From NCBI RefSeq assembly GCF_005239225.2, contig NC_133302.1, positions 1,550,001 to 1,614,000 on the forward strand: a stretch of DNA of 64,000 nt. Direction: 5' to 3'. The position numbers and the translations under genes are program-made. The DNA comes from Populus alba. Lineage: Eukaryota; Streptophyta; Magnoliopsida; Malpighiales; Salicaceae. Under the pieces are notes generated by a model. It did no database searches, was not told where the DNA came from, and worked only from the letters and a program-made list of their open reading frames with translations. Positions 46,999 through 60,125 of this stretch are shown here, piece after piece. Every line of letters begins with the position of its first letter. Within the stretch, counting starts at the first letter, position 1.

Positions 46999-49900
46999 TA
47001 TGATATGACAAGTGTGAAAAATAGGACTTACCTGGCGAAGTCTGAGGGGATGGTAGAAGAAGGGCTGGAAAACTTGGTGCTTCCTGATAATTCTCAATCA
47101 TAGGGTTTGAAAACTCGATGTTTTCTGACTGCAAGGGTTGAAAATTCGAGGCTTCCTGATTGCAAGGTTGATCTTTTCATTTCTTTGGGATTTTCCTAAT
47201 GGTAGGGTTCATCCCATCGTCCTTTTATTCCATGATCAAAACCGATTCTTTATTATCATCACCACAATGCTTCTTTCTCTTTCCACCATCTTGCTGGACC
47301 TCATTAAGGATTTTCTTGTAACAATTCAAAAATATGTGCAAATGGTTTTTTTTTTTTTTTTTTTGAGGTTAGATGATATGCATGCATCCTTACCTGATTT
47401 GAAATAATAGGTCCCCCCTCTTTAATGCTCCATCGTCATAGGGTGCCTTTGTTTGCATTCCATAGCTTTCCTTGTTTCTTTCGATGTATTGACTTATTCA
47501 TGTGCTAGCCATCCACTCAGCTGTAAATGCAGTGCCCATACCGGGTTGTCTTTGGACAATTACTGCTCTCGTTGGTTCATCAAGCTTGACAATGCCCCCC
47601 AAGTGTGGTGTTGCTTGATTTATTATGAAGGATGTTCTCTCTTGGATTCTTCTGGGAATTATCTTCTGATTGGTTGTGTGTATCATGCCAACACCCATCA
47701 CGTTTGTTAATCAGTCATGAACTTGCCTTCGGTTGAAACACCATTCAAGTATGTATGACCAGCCTTCATGGAACTGCCAAGTCATCCAGACATGTATCTC
47801 ATGCTCTGCTTTGGCATCATCAATGATGTTCATGTTATCACCCATATTCATGCGGTGAAGTGCGCATTTGAGCTTCAGAATAGATGTCCCACAATCAGTC
47901 TTCGAGGTGGGTGCCTTTCCGACATTCATTCAGTGCAATTGTGTGATAACATCTGTCTATAACCATGTTTCAAAGAATGACAATATGAGATTGTCCTTTA
48001 AGTGCAACATTGTTCCACAGTCAGTCTTAGTGGTATGCATCTTTTCTCTATTCAATTACATTCATATGTGTATTCCTCATCGATCGCGAGCCATGTTTCA
48101 AAAATGATGATAGGAAAGTGCCCTTCAGGTACGTTTTTGTTTCTCCATTGCCGACAGGATTCACTAAAGCATGGGCCATTTTGGAATGACATTGCCCCCA
48201 GTATGATCCGAATGTGCTCGTTCATTGATTATCTGTCTTTGAACATCATTGCCTTCAGTTCACTGATTCATCATTTAAACATTGCCTCATAGCTGATCTG
48301 AGCACTGCTTGTTTTTCCTTTTCAAGGTCTACTGTATTGCCCCCAGCTGCTCAACTTTTCAAGGAGTGTCGAGGACTTCAATGTCATTTTTATCAACGAT
48401 TCTGCATACTCAATCAATGTTCTTCTGTGTTTGATAATCTTCCTTGTTCTGGAATCAACTCTCATATTTCAAAGATCATGTCTATTCAAAAGTCTAGTTT
48501 GTTGAAATGAAATCAGAGATGTCCTTTTTGAAAATCTTTTGAAAATCAAGCTTTTTGATCAAAGACCCAACACACGTTATTCGAATATATAGTCCTTTGA
48601 TTGTCATGCATTTTGAAAACAGAAATTGACCCAATGTAGGATTAAGAATGGCTTTTTCCATGGTTCTTTGTATCAATTTGAATCCTTGATGTTGGGTATA
48701 TCATTTAATAGTCTATGATGAGGTGACCTTTTGCATGAATTTCAAAAAACAAAAATGCTCAAGTCAAAACTCCGGCTTTATCAAGAAAGGTTGTTTCTCT
48801 TCTTATAACTTTGTTTTATCAGCATGCATAATAACCAATAGCTTAATTCATGAAGTCACGACCCTTATGGAAAAACTCTTCAAATTTTGAGAGCGCCATT
48901 TATCGTTCAAATTGCTTGCTTGATTAAAAGGGCTTTTAAAAGCACGTAATGCAGGCTATGGTTCATGGCTATGAAAGAAAGGAATTTCAAAGGCTCAAAC
49001 GGTGTTTGAGGGTTTCAAAGACCTAGGATCAACATCAACTATTCATCAACTCTTTTATATTGTTGTCTTTGTAGAGGAGACGACATATAACCTTGTTAAC
49101 CTCAAAGATCAGCCTTCGCTTAACATAAGTCATAATGCAAATCCACCTTTCCTTGATGAATAACCAACCTTAATCACCTGATAACATCAGAGACTTTATA
49201 ATGGACACCAAAAGTCACGTTTATAGCTTAGTCTTTTTCTGGTATTGACTTTTGTTGTGCCCTTCCTTGATTGAAATTTCTTTTGCTCTTCATAGACTTG
49301 ATAGGCGTTTCTCCTTCCTTTATCTTTGACTTGTATTTTAAGTGAGGGAAATTTCAACTTTTTTTTTCGTTCTCTTTTTTCATAGCCTTCCTCAAAGTTT
49401 TTCTTGGATGACCCTCAATCTATGGATTTTCTTCTGCTAGCCCTTTCTCAAACTTTGGACTTTTGTTCTAAGCTTTTCTTTGATCCATTGATTTTATCAG
49501 TGTCTCCAAAATATCTCTCATTTGCCCCCCAGTGTGGGGTGTGATCCTAGTCAGAGTTTTTTTTTTTTTTTGAAAGAAAATATTTTTACCAGGCTCAAAA
49601 TGGGACTGCAAGGGATATAATCTTTAGAAAGTGAAGGGATATCAAAGATGGCCTTTTCTCATTTCAAGCAAGGTCGGTTAGAACCGATAAATTTTGACCT
49701 CATCCAGTGTAATGATTGGGACTTGTAAGAATCATGATTCACGAGTCTATAACTACTGAATCCACTACATGTCATTATGCATACTGTTAAAACTTAGCTA
49801 TATGATGTGTGGTTCAGTTTCAGGTGTGAGCTCAAAATTGTTGGTCACCTCATGTCCTTTTCAAGCATAGGGTCATTTCTGTAATCAAAACACTTTTAAT

Positions 49901-52270
49901 CTTCCGGATTGATTAACCTTTATTGCATGTTGGAGTTTGATCAAAATATTTTGTCAGGATAAAATGCTAAACATCTGTTGATTTCAAAACAACAAAGAGA
50001 CAAAAGTAAGACATGTTTCGTTGAAGGATGAGATGTGATCCCAAAACAAAATGCCGAAATCCATAACAATATGATTGACTGTTCATCACCATTCTTGAAT
50101 CAGCTTTTCTGGCAACATCTGTGTTCGGCCAAGCACTTTCGATCACATGTCATTCTGAAGATGTTCGGGGGGGAATATAGCCAATAACACCCTCCTTTAC
50201 CGACTCCACTTGTCTCTTGCTCACCAACTTTCAGACTCAATTCTTGCAATTCTTGAAACTGTTCACTTGAAATGGTTGAGGACCCCACCATGACATCACA
50301 TCTCTTATCTGGATTATACCACCGAGAAATTGGTGGTTGCATGGGATTTGTCGGAGTCAAGCAAAATTCTGGAATCTGGCAGATGTTGGTCGACAAACTT
50401 AAACGGCATAGGAATGTCCCATCTTGGCAAATACATTTGATCAATTGATGCTTGAGCAAGGCTTGACTAGGCAAAATAACTGAGGTTTCTCAATCGAGAG
50501 TCATCTTCTGATTCAACTCTCTTCACGGTTCTGGAATCCATAACAAAAACTTCAATCTTTCCCATCGTGATAGCTTGTTCAATTTTTGGCAATCCACAAC
50601 TTCATGTCAATCTTCCAATGTTATTGTTGTTGTTCTAGGATTGTTGGAAACCTCTTAATATCTTGGTAATCCTGGCAGCGCCTAGAGACTTGTAGTATTG
50701 CCACTACCGACGTGTGGAATCACACATTGTCTCTATTAGAAGAGCACCTGATGAATCTGAAAGTCCTTTGTCCCCTCTTTGATTTCTCACTGACAGTGCA
50801 GCAAACAAACACCTATAGAGGAAGTCCTGCTCTGTTGAAGTTTCAGTCTTCTTCATGTTTTTCAGTCTAGGCATGTCTCTTCTCTCTACTCTTGCATTTT
50901 AATACTGACACTGTTGGAGGAAAATCATAGCTGATCTGAAACTATTGTATTCCTTCTTGGATTTCCCATTTGCGGATCTACGAACAGATTCCTGCCGAAA
51001 GAGCTCTGCTACGTTGAAGTTTGAAGTCTGCTCGTATTTTTCAGACCAGGTCTGGATCTTTAATGTACTAAGATGTCTCCGTGCTGAAACTGATGAGAGA
51101 AATATTTGTAGCATATGCAACTTATAAATTCCCTCTTGCATTCCTAATTTGCAGAGCCATAAATTGATTTTTGTAGAGAGAGCTCTGCCACATTGAAGTT
51201 CAATGTTCAATCATGGTTTTTTCGAACCAACATCTTGTGCTGGAATTGAGCTTATAATTGGGGTAACTTCAAAGCAGATTAATGCACCCTGTACAGGAGG
51301 CTAGTAGTCGTTTGGTTCCATTAGATGATGTGGAGGCGATGAACACTTAACAATGCAACTAGACAAGAATCAGAGTTGTCATTAGTTGATGACTGAAGGC
51401 ATTGTTGCTATTGTTCATGACGGAAAAGGAGAGATACAGCTTCAATTAGATGTGAACCAGCAGTGTTCCCACAGAAGACTATGCAGACATTCTCTTTCTA
51501 TTTGATGCTCAACACTTGTTCGAGCAGATCTGAGTGTAGCTACTTCACATTTAATGCTCTCAACCTTAATCTGATAATGAGCCTCTATCTAACACATTTC
51601 TTCACCTCCATCACGTGCATCACAACTTGTACAGGGGACCCACCTTTCAAACCGATTCATGCATGATAAATGTATGAACATGTAATCTATATGATGAACT
51701 CACCCTTCGAGAGGTGACAATATGGTCGTAACTCTTGTATTATGGACAAGAATCGTGATTTTTTGCCCAAACTCTACAATGAAAATTTTCGGAGCAACGG
51801 CCAATGTGTCACCCACAAGTCTTGAGTTCAAGATGCTTCAAGAAGGGTTTGCCCTTATGCAAAAACGATAGCACATACAACCTAAGGACAGGTTCTATTC
51901 ATTATGTGAACATGGATAGGTTTTCTATCTGGTCTCAAAAGGGTCTCATATCTGCCCAGTGACGTTCTTCGTAAAGACAGTATGGGGGCGTTGCAAGAAA
52001 TGGTTAAGGCAAGTATACCCACCATTACCAAGCAGGCACTCAGATATGAGTTGGGTGTTTCACGCATCTGAACCCTGACCAATAGTCTTAGGGCAGATCG
52101 CTAGTTCCCCACCTAACCTAGAAGCTTGTGTGTGCTTTTAAAAATAAATACAGGTGATGCATGAGACAATTCTATAAAATGCATGGAAATAAATATTAAC
52201 AAAAAGATAAAAAATGCAAAAACTTAAACACATCAAATACACAAAGCTTAGTCCAATAATCGAAAAAATA
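46999..52270 (-). other. Non-coding interior of LARD-like element
   Basis: 5.3 kb with no protein domain I can recognise. The plus strand shows several TTGCCCCC(C)AG.GTG phrases (near 47595, 48193, 48340 and 49525), which read as short purine-tract-like pieces on the sense strand. The longest minus-strand frame (50100-50474, 124 aa) has no family resemblance I know. Confidence 0.6.
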
Positions 52271-52291
52271 CCTTCCCCAGCAGAGTCGCCA
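52271..52291 (-). other. tRNA-Arg type primer binding site
   Basis: The minus strand reads TGGCGACTCTGCTGGGGAA, three bases inside the LTR end. Plant tRNA-Arg(ACG) ends CCCCAGCGGAGTCG plus CCA, whose complement differs at one position. It sets the orientation of the element. Confidence 0.75.
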
Positions 52292-52294
52292 TTC

Positions 52295-54262
52295 TGTCGC
52301 ACCCAAAAAAAAAATCAGCGCGCGGCGTCAGCTGGCGATTTTTTTATCGTTGTTGCGTTTTCTTGAATTTGGTTTGTTGGAGTCGCCACCTAGTAATTGA
52401 TTTCGGGCTACTAGGAAACCGGATGTACTGGTTTTGTCAGAGATTCGCGGGTAAGGGACTGGTTGTGGTTAGGGAAGGTATCAGCACCCCTAACGCACCC
52501 TACCTGAGGTAAGCTGCTTCGTGGCTTTGACGCGTTAAAGAAGTTTTAATAATTGTCTTTTCGTCGGAAATTAGAAATATCACTTACGTATAAGTTAATA
52601 ATTCTTAACCGTGATCCGATCAAAATATTAAATTCTTCTTTAATCTATTTGCAATTTTTATCATTAAAAAATATGTACAAATAAATAAAACAAAATACAA
52701 ACTCACACACATACACTTTCACTATTTTCTTTTCTTTTCTTTTTCTTTTCTTTTACATCCGTATTTACAAAATACAACTAAAAATTCAATAATAAATAAA
52801 GAAATTACATTAAACGATTCTAAAATTACTAAACAACCCCTAAAACATCCTAAGGCTTCTAGAACATGCAGGAACAGTGCTCGGGAACAGTGGCGGGAAG
52901 GTTGCTGGGGCAGAAATCAGTGGCGGCGCGTCTTCCCACGCGCCATCGCCACTAGCGGCGCGTGGGTTCACGCGCCGCCGCAAGAAAAACCGGCAACCAG
53001 GGCTGGATCGACTTCCTCTCAGCCTCCCAACGCCGGCGATGACCTGCAGAACAAAAAAGGGAGCAACACAGCAGTCGATTTTAACTTTTTTCTTAGTTTT
53101 TCAGATCTGTTTTTATTCTCTCTTCACTGTTTCGGGTCTGCTTCTTCTTGTCCGATCTGGCTTCTCCTTCTCTGTTTTCAGGTGGCTGGAAGTGCGTCTG
53201 TGTTTCGGTCAATGGCTGCGCAGCTGCTGGTGTCCAAATCGTCGGCTTCAGCTGGCTTTGCTGTTGCAGCCCGCGGCCACTGGAGCTGTTGCGGAGATGG
53301 GCGAGGTTGCTGGCGGCGTTGAGACGGAGGATCTGCGACCGACCAGTTGAAAGAGATGACCGGTCTTGGCTGGTCTGTGGCCGATCTGGTGGGTGTCGGT
53401 GCTGGTGCTGGTGCTGGTGCTGGTGCTGGTGCTGCTGCTACCACCGGTGGGGGGGGAACGGCTGGAGCTTGTCTGGTGTGGAGATGGCAGTGGAGAGGGG
53501 GAAACAACCGGGAAGAAGACAACGCCTTCGCTGCACAGGGCTGCTGTTTTGGCCGGTTGAGGGCTGGCTTCGGTTGCTCTTTGGCAGGGAAGAGGAGGTC
53601 GGCGGGAGGAGATGAAGGGGGTAACAGCGGCTGTGGATGAAGAGGATGAGAGGCTGAAGGAGGAAAAAAATAATCCGGGTGGATTTGGAAGGGCTGTTTG
53701 GCCGGTTTCCAAAGAAAAAAAATTCAATTCGGGTGAGGGCTGTGTGGGGGAGAAAAAAATGAATTGGCTCCGGCGGCTGGGAAAAAATTCAAACCAGAGG
53801 GGGGGCGGCTGCTCTTCAAAAAAGATTAGGTTTAGGTTTTTTGTATTTTTTTGTGTTTCCAAAATTAAACCCCCCTAATCTCAAAATTGCCCCCCTTTTC
53901 AAAAATCAGTTTAGCATGGTATTTATAGGAAACTTTTGCTAGGTTTTTCAACTTGGTCCCTCAACTTCTTTCTTTTTGTAAATTTTGATTTTTTATTATT
54001 TTTTTGTATTTTTTGAAAACGAGCAATATCAACGTCGACTCAAAATGCGGAAAATCAATGATTTAAAATAACGCCGTGAAAAGTCGAACGCGTTTGAAAA
54101 AATCTTTTAACAATTTAAAATTCTTTTTTAGACGACGTTGAAAATGCTAAAATGACGAGAATATATAAAAAAACATATTTTTTTGGATTTTCATTGTTTT
54201 TCTCTATTTTTGGATTTTTTGAAAATATATCAAAAACATGGATCAAAAATTGGGTAGCAACA
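52295..54262 (-). repeat. 5' LTR (sense of element) of the LARD-like element
   Basis: 1968 bp. A minus-strand TATAAATA box lies at 53920-53927. It contains a GC-rich segment and a (GGTGCT)n microsatellite near 53399. The open frames on both strands in the GC-rich part show no known domain. Confidence 0.9.
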
Positions 54263-54267
54263 AGCAT

Positions 54268-55021
54268 GATCAATTATTGAATCTGATTTCTTGATATGAA
54301 CCAATATGATTTGACTTCTGATTGATAGCTCCTCATTTGATGGATGTCATGAGTTGAGCTTTGAGATATGAATATGTTTGTGAGATTATGATTATGAACC
54401 TATGGTATATCAGTCAGAATACCCATGCTAACAGGGTAGTGTTAGTCTTTGTGCACATCGTATCTGAACCCTAGTTGGTCGGGGGGAGTCACCAACCTGT
54501 GTGGACTGATCATCCCACAGTACGGAGCCTCATGCTCATTGCATTTTGATTTTCTGACGAGTTTTACCATATGATATTCTTGTTATGGCCTATTTGATAA
54601 ACCTTCGTATAAGAACTAAAGCCATACTTGTATATATATTTCTCATTGCTATATTACCTCGTGTATGTATATTGAACGTTATCTACTCACTGAGTTGTTG
54701 AACTCACCCTCTCATTATTTATCCTTTTCAGGCTTATAGCTTGATAGCAGGTTACTTTTGTTGAACCTTCCGAACCTGCCTTTTGGTTGTAATTTGTACC
54801 TTCCTTTTATGTCAAGTTAGTGCTCCAAAACTATGAAATTATTAACTCTTGTATTAAGACAATTACATTATATTATAAAGTTGTTTGTTGTTAATTCTGC
54901 GTTAAACTCTGATTGAGTTGTTTAAAGGATTGTATGTAAGTTTGGGTTCGCATAGGTTTGGAACCTTGGAGGGGAACCTTGCCTATGTGCCGGTCATGGA
55001 TCCGGGATTCGGGTCGTGACA
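54268..55021 (+). repeat. 5' LTR of gypsy element, right part
   Basis: It continues the LTR from GATCAATTATTG after the second AGCAT (54263-54267) and matches 61494-62247 to the TGACA end. Confidence 0.95.
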
Positions 55022-55025
55022 AACT

Positions 55026-55037
55026 TGGTATCAGAGC
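55026..55037 (+). other. Primer binding site of gypsy element
   Basis: TGGTATCAGAGC, complementary to the 3' end of initiator tRNA-Met, lies four bases after the LTR end. Confidence 0.9.
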
Positions 55038-55242
55038 TTTAGGTTAAAGAAACAATAATATAATTAATTTCATAATAAGTGGAGCATTAGGATCCGTATC
55101 GTCTTGTTTGTTGTTTTTGAAATTTTAAATTCTCATCAAGCATGTCTCTTTCTTGTGATAGATATGCTTTCCTATAATTCTGAGATAATTATCATGCTAT
55201 TGTTCTAGCATGACTTAAGTGATCTCTCTTTTATTTTAGGAA

Positions 55243-55536
55243 ATGCCGAGGAATAGACGAAGAACTGATACTCTTAGGGTAGATGATGATCAGGATGATG
55301 TCCCTATTATGCAGTTGATAACTGCAAGGCAGAGAAGGAGGCGTGGTGCACCCGTGCCTCAACATGTTGATGAGGTACCTCCACCAGTGGAGGAAGAGCC
55401 TCAGGAGATAGAAGAGGAAGATATGGTTGATGAAATAGGTGTGGGGGTAGCTGACCCTGAGCCTGTTACAGAGGTTCAGCGACTTAGCCAGGTTGTGCAG
55501 ACTTGGATAGAGTTTACTATGGATAGAGACAGATGA
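55243..55536 (+). CDS. Gypsy gag N-terminal frame (97 aa)
   Basis: [19 protein letters not shown] starts a basic-then-acidic segment that ends in TGA. It overlaps the next frame by ATGA at 55533-55536. In related elements this N-terminal piece is usually fused to the rest of gag, so a one-base change probably split it here. A translational coupling at ATGA is the alternative. Confidence 0.6.
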   Translation: MPRNRRRTDTLRVDDDQDDVPIMQLITARQRRRRGAPVPQHVDEVPPPVEEEPQEIEEEDMVDEIGVGVADPEPVTEVQRLSQVVQTWIEFTMDRDR

Positions 55537-58500
55537 GGGATAGAGATGTACCCTCGACATCCCACACTGTTCAGGGAGTTAATGTGCCATTGGATGACTT
55601 TATGAAGTTGGCACCTCCTATTTTTACTGGGATAGACAGTTCAGAGGATCCTCAAAAGTTCCTAGATGACATTTGGCGACGATGTAAAGCTTTGGGATGT
55701 ACAGACCACCGAGCTGTGAGTTTGGCATCGTTCAGGTTGGAAGGAGATGTGGCAATCTCTTGGTTTGAGTCTAGGGAAAGAGCAAGACCAGTAGAGGCTC
55801 AGTGGACATGGAAGGAGTTTAGCTCCATGTTCTTAGACAGGTTTCTCCCTCAGAGCATCAGGGATGCTCGACTTTATGAGTTTGAGAGGCTATCTCAAGG
55901 GAGCATGACAGTGGAGGAGTATGATCTGAAGTTCACTCAACTGTCTAGGTATGCAGAATATCTTCTACCCACTGAGGAATGGAGGGTGAAGAGATTCATT
56001 AGAGGACTCAAATCCTCTCTGTATATGGTATTGGCGCCACAAGTGTTTCCATCCTACTCCTCAGCTGTTGATAGCGCCAGATTGCTAGAGACGCGTGAAA
56101 TAGAGGACATGACTGCTGGCCAGTATAAGAGGCCTAGAGATGAGGGTCAATCTTTTAGGCAACATGGATTGAGTGCAGGTCCGTTTAGGGGACGAAGTGG
56201 CCGTCAAGGCTCATGGGTTCAGAGGAGGTTTAGACAAAGACCGTCAGGTAGTGGCTCAGGCGGTCAGAGTGGCAGTAGTGGTGCCCAGAGTTTAGTTCAG
56301 ACTGCACCTCGTAGTTCATTTGTTTCATCTGGGGATAGTTCTTTGTGTCAGCACTGTGGAGGAGGTCATAACAATGCAGAGTGCTATAGAAGGACCGGGG
56401 CTTGTTTTAGTTGTGGCCAGATAGGTCATAAGATTAGAGAGTGCCCGAGGAGACAGTTGTCCACTTCGGGGTTATCTGCTTCAGTCCAGCAGCCTATTCA
56501 GGCACCATCGACGAGCCAGTCTGTGGCTCATGGGGGTAGAGGTTTTGGTGGCCGTGGTCAGAGAGGTCGGGGTGCAGGTGATAGAGGTCAGATACAGCAG
56601 GGTCAAGGGCATGCCAGAGTTTTTGCCTTGACTCAGCAGGATGCTCAGGCATCCAACACAGTTGTTTCAGGTATTCTTCCTGTTTGCTCTTTTGAAGCAA
56701 AAGTTTTGTTTGATACGGGTGCAACTCATTCGTTTGTGTCCCCATATTTTGCCATGAGGTTAGATAAACAACCAACCTTGTTAAAATCCCCCATTTCAGT
56801 CTCCACTCCCTTAGATGAGTTAATATTAGTAAAGTATGTGTATATGGATTGTGAAATAGAGATTGGAGATAAGATCTTTATGGGAGACTTAAATGTCTTA
56901 GATATGGTTGATTTTGATGTGATTTTGGGAATGGATTGGTTGGCTAAGCATAGGGCTTCGGTAAATTGTTGGGGTAAGAAAATAATGTTTGATCTAGATC
57001 AAGAAGTTGGGTTGGTATTTCAAGGAGATAAGATTGGGTCTCCATCAATTATGTTGTCGGCTATCTCGAGGAAAATGGCTCGAAAAGGGGTACAATGCTA
57101 CCTAGCATATATAGTGGATGTAGAGAAAGAAGTTCCCCAGTTAGAGGAAGTCCCTATAGTAAGAGAGTTTATCGATGTCTTTCCTGATGACTTACCAGGA
57201 TTGCCTCTGTATAGGGAGATTGAGTTCTGTATTGATTTGGTTCCGGGCACTGAACCAATATCAATGGCACCATATAGAATGGCTCCAGCAGAATTGAGGG
57301 AGTTAAAGGAGCAGCTGCAGGATTTATTGGATAAAAAGTTCATCCGACCAAGTGTGTCCCCTTGGGGAGCTCCGGTGTTGTTTGTGAAGAAGAAAGATGG
57401 GTCATTGAGGTTGTGTATAGATTATAGGCAATTGAATCGGGTGACAGTTCGAAATAGATACCCACTCCCTCGTATAGATGATTTGTTTGATCAGTTACAG
57501 GGAGCTCAATTCTTTTCTAAGATCGATCTTCGATCTGGGTATCATCAGTTGAGGATTAGGGAGGAGGACATTTCAAAGACAGCTTTTAGAACTCGGTATG
57601 GTCATTATGAGTTTTTAGTGATGTCTTTTGGGTTGACGAATGCACCAGCAGCTTTTATGGACTTGATGAATAGAGTGTTTGGCCAATTTATTGATCGATT
57701 TGTGATAGTTTTTATTGATGATATTTTGGTGTATTCGAGGTCTAGAGAGGAGCATGAGCAGCATTTGAGAATGGTGCTTCAAACTCTGCGAGATCATCAG
57801 TTGTATGGCAAGTTCTCAAAGAGTGAGTTTTGGTTGGAGAGTGTAGCATTTCTTGGGCATGTAGTGTCAAGGAATGGGATTGAGGTTGATCCTCAAAAGA
57901 TTGAAGCAGTTAAGCAGTGGCTTAGGCCTACTTCGGCGACAGAGATTAGAAGTTTCTTAGGTTTGGCCGGCTACTATCGGAGGTTTGTGGAGAACTTTTC
58001 TCGAATTTCTGCACCATTGACTAAGTTAAGGCAGAAAAATGTTAAGTTTCAGTGGTCTGAAGCTTGTGAGAAAAGTTTCTTAGAGTTGAAAGAAAGATTG
58101 ACTACAGCGCCTATTCTAGCAGTACCATCAGGTTCTGGTGCTTACACAGTGTATTGTGATGCTTCGAGAGTGGGGTTAGGATGTGTTCTAATGCAGCATG
58201 GCAAGGTTATTGCCTATGCTTCACGGCAGCTGAAGAAGCATGAACAGAACTATCCTACACATGATTTAGAGATGGCGGCTGTAATTTTTGCTTTGAAGAT
58301 TTGGAGGCACTACTTGTATGGTGAAACTTGTGAGATCTTTACAGATCACAAGAGTTTGAAATACATCTTTCAGCAGAGAGATCTAAACCTGAGGCAGAGG
58401 AGATGGATGGAACTGCTGAAGGATTATGATTGTACCATACAGTACCACCCGGGTAGGGCAAATGTAGTTGCCGATGCTTTGAGTAGAAAATCATCAGGGA

Positions 58501-60125
58501 GCTTAGCTCATATTCAAGAGGTACGAAGACCTCTGATTAGGGAGCTGCATGAGTTAGTGGATGAAGGAGTCAAATTTGATCTTAGTGAAGCTGGAGCAAT
58601 GATTGCTCATTTTCAGGTTAAGTCAGATTTGTTTGATAAGATAAAAGCAGCTCAGAAGAAAGATGATTCACTACTCAGGATTAGAAATGAGGTTGAGCAG
58701 GGTAAGGCTGCAAGTTTTGTGATTGGTGATGATGATGTACTGAGATATAGGGATAGGCTTTGTGTACCTGATGTTGATGATCTGAGGAGAGAATTGATGA
58801 TAGAGGCACATCAGACAGTTTACACAATGCATCCAGGTTCCACCAAGATGTATAAAGACCTTAAGGTGTGTTATTGGTGGAATAGGATGAAGGCTGATGT
58901 AGCAGATTTTGTTTCTAGGTGTTTGACCTGTCAGAGGGTAAAGGGTGAACACCAGAAACCTCCTGGATTGTTACAACCATTGTTGATTCCAGAATGGAAG
59001 TGGGAAATGATCACAATGGACTTTGTGACAGGATTGCCTAGGAGTCAGGAGGGTTATGATTCGATATGGGTGATTGTTGACAGGTTGACCAAATCAGCCC
59101 ATTTTCTGCCAGTTAAGATTACTTATGGATATGTAAAGTTGGCGGAATTGTTTATTAGTGAGATTGTACGGTTGCATGGAGTGCCAATCTCGATAGTGTC
59201 TGATAGAGGTCCACAGTTTACATCGCGGTTTTGGGTGAAATTTCAAGAAGCTATGGGTACTAAGGTGCAGTTGAGTACAGCTTTTCACCCTCAGACAGAT
59301 GGTCAGTCTGAGAGGACTATTCAGACCTTGGAGGATATGTTAAGGGCTTGTGTTATGGATTTTAGAGTTGGTTGGAGTAAGTTCCTACCATTAGTGGAAT
59401 TTGCTTACAACAACAGTTATCAGGCTAGCATAGAGATGGCACCTTATGAGGCTTTGTATGGTCGGAAGTGTAGATCACCGGTTTGTTGGTTTGAGGTTGG
59501 TGAGAAGAGGCTACTGGGACCAGAGTTAATTCAGATTACCTCAGAGAAGATTGAGGTAATTAGAAAGAAGCTTCAAACAGCTCAGAGTAGACATAAAAGT
59601 TACGCAGATAGAAGAAGGCGTGACTTAGAGTTTTCAGTGGGTGATTGTGTGTTCTTAAAAGTATCACCTACAAAAGGAGTATTCAGGTTTGGGAAGAAAG
59701 GCAAGTTGAGTCCTCGATTCATTGGACCGTATGAGATTCTGGAGAGAGTTGGGGCAGTTGCTTATCGGTTAGCATTACCACCAAACTTGTCTGCTATTCA
59801 TCCGGTATTTCATGTTTCCATGTTAAGAAAATATATGTCAGATCCATCGCATGTGTTAGAGGTTCATCCTATTGACTTGAGGGATGATATGGTTTATGAG
59901 GTGCAACCGGAAGCTATAGTCGACCGACAAGTGAGGAAGCTTAGGTCGAAGGACATAGCTTCAGTGAAAGTGAAATGGAAAGGCCATTCACGTGAGGAAG
60001 CGACATGGGAGCTCGAGGATAAGATGCGTGAGGAGTATCCTCATCTTTTCGATAATCTCGGTAAGTACTCAATCTTTTCTATTAAGTTTCGAGGACGAAA
60101 CTTTTATAAGGTGGGGAGATTGTGA
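55533..60125 (+). CDS. Gypsy gag-pol polyprotein with chromodomain (1530 aa)
   Basis: One open frame. Retrotransposon gag ([20 protein letters not shown]..) spans about residues 20-200. A CCHC knuckle [14 protein letters not shown] is near 290 and protease [13 protein letters not shown] near 393. RT runs from [19 protein letters not shown] to [12 protein letters not shown] near 726-735, with FIDD as the catalytic motif. RNase H begins YTVYCDAS near 872. Integrase has a zinc finger (H..H..CLTCQ) at about 1095-1130, catalytic D near 1163 (TMDFVTG), D near 1224 (SDRGPQF) and E near 1258 (QSERTIQ). The chromodomain [17 protein letters not shown] lies near 1480-1500; in this clade it is thought to steer integration to heterochromatin. 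The whole pol frame is intact, so the element may be young and potentially a protein source. Confidence 0.95.
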   Translation: MRDRDVPSTSHTVQGVNVPLDDFMKLAPPIFTGIDSSEDPQKFLDDIWRRCKALGCTDHRAVSLASFRLEGDVAISWFESRERARPVEAQWTWKEFSSMFLDRFLPQSIRDARLYEFERLSQGSMTVEEYDLKFTQLSRYAEYLLPTEEWRVKRFIRGLKSSLYMVLAPQVFPSYSSAVDSARLLETREIEDMTAGQYKRPRDEGQSFRQHGLSAGPFRGRSGRQGSWVQRRFRQRPSGSGSGGQSGSSGAQSLVQTAPRSSFVSSGDSSLCQHCGGGHNNAECYRRTGACFSCGQIGHKIRECPRRQLSTSGLSASVQQPIQAPSTSQSVAHGGRGFGGRGQRGRGAGDRGQIQQGQGHARVFALTQQDAQASNTVVSGILPVCSFEAKVLFDTGATHSFVSPYFAMRLDKQPTLLKSPISVSTPLDELILVKYVYMDCEIEIGDKIFMGDLNVLDMVDFDVILGMDWLAKHRASVNCWGKKIMFDLDQEVGLVFQGDKIGSPSIMLSAISRKMARKGVQCYLAYIVDVEKEVPQLEEVPIVREFIDVFPDDLPGLPLYREIEFCIDLVPGTEPISMAPYRMAPAELRELKEQLQDLLDKKFIRPSVSPWGAPVLFVKKKDGSLRLCIDYRQLNRVTVRNRYPLPRIDDLFDQLQGAQFFSKIDLRSGYHQLRIREEDISKTAFRTRYGHYEFLVMSFGLTNAPAAFMDLMNRVFGQFIDRFVIVFIDDILVYSRSREEHEQHLRMVLQTLRDHQLYGKFSKSEFWLESVAFLGHVVSRNGIEVDPQKIEAVKQWLRPTSATEIRSFLGLAGYYRRFVENFSRISAPLTKLRQKNVKFQWSEACEKSFLELKERLTTAPILAVPSGSGAYTVYCDASRVGLGCVLMQHGKVIAYASRQLKKHEQNYPTHDLEMAAVIFALKIWRHYLYGETCEIFTDHKSLKYIFQQRDLNLRQRRWMELLKDYDCTIQYHPGRANVVADALSRKSSGSLAHIQEVRRPLIRELHELVDEGVKFDLSEAGAMIAHFQVKSDLFDKIKAAQKKDDSLLRIRNEVEQGKAASFVIGDDDVLRYRDRLCVPDVDDLRRELMIEAHQTVYTMHPGSTKMYKDLKVCYWWNRMKADVADFVSRCLTCQRVKGEHQKPPGLLQPLLIPEWKWEMITMDFVTGLPRSQEGYDSIWVIVDRLTKSAHFLPVKITYGYVKLAELFISEIVRLHGVPISIVSDRGPQFTSRFWVKFQEAMGTKVQLSTAFHPQTDGQSERTIQTLEDMLRACVMDFRVGWSKFLPLVEFAYNNSYQASIEMAPYEALYGRKCRSPVCWFEVGEKRLLGPELIQITSEKIEVIRKKLQTAQSRHKSYADRRRRDLEFSVGDCVFLKVSPTKGVFRFGKKGKLSPRFIGPYEILERVGAVAYRLALPPNLSAIHPVFHVSMLRKYMSDPSHVLEVHPIDLRDDMVYEVQPEAIVDRQVRKLRSKDIASVKVKWKGHSREEATWELEDKMREEYPHLFDNLGKYSIFSIKFRGRNFYKVGRL

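Larger units (their letters stand above)
43830..54262 (-). mobile_element. Non-coding LTR element (LARD-like, Tat/Ogre-type primer site), nested
   Basis: Inserted in the gypsy 5' LTR with AGCAT duplications (43825-43829 and 54263-54267). The LTRs are 43830-45799 and 52295-54262, nearly identical. Orientation is minus: from the right LTR, TGGCGACTCTGCTGGGGAA follows inside at 52291-52273, which fits a primer site for tRNA-Arg. A purine tract AAAGAGGGGGCA (45813-45802) lies inside the left LTR. The 6.5-kb interior shows no gag or pol motifs on either strand. tRNA-Arg primer sites and repeat arrays before the 3' LTR are known for the Tat/Ogre lineage. Size, long LTRs and lack of genes fit a large retrotransposon derivative. 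Confidence 0.85.

Noticed and set aside
50100..50474. 124-codon minus-strand frame in the LARD-like element as a gag gene
   Set aside because: No zinc knuckle, protease or other retroelement motif; the length is compatible with chance.
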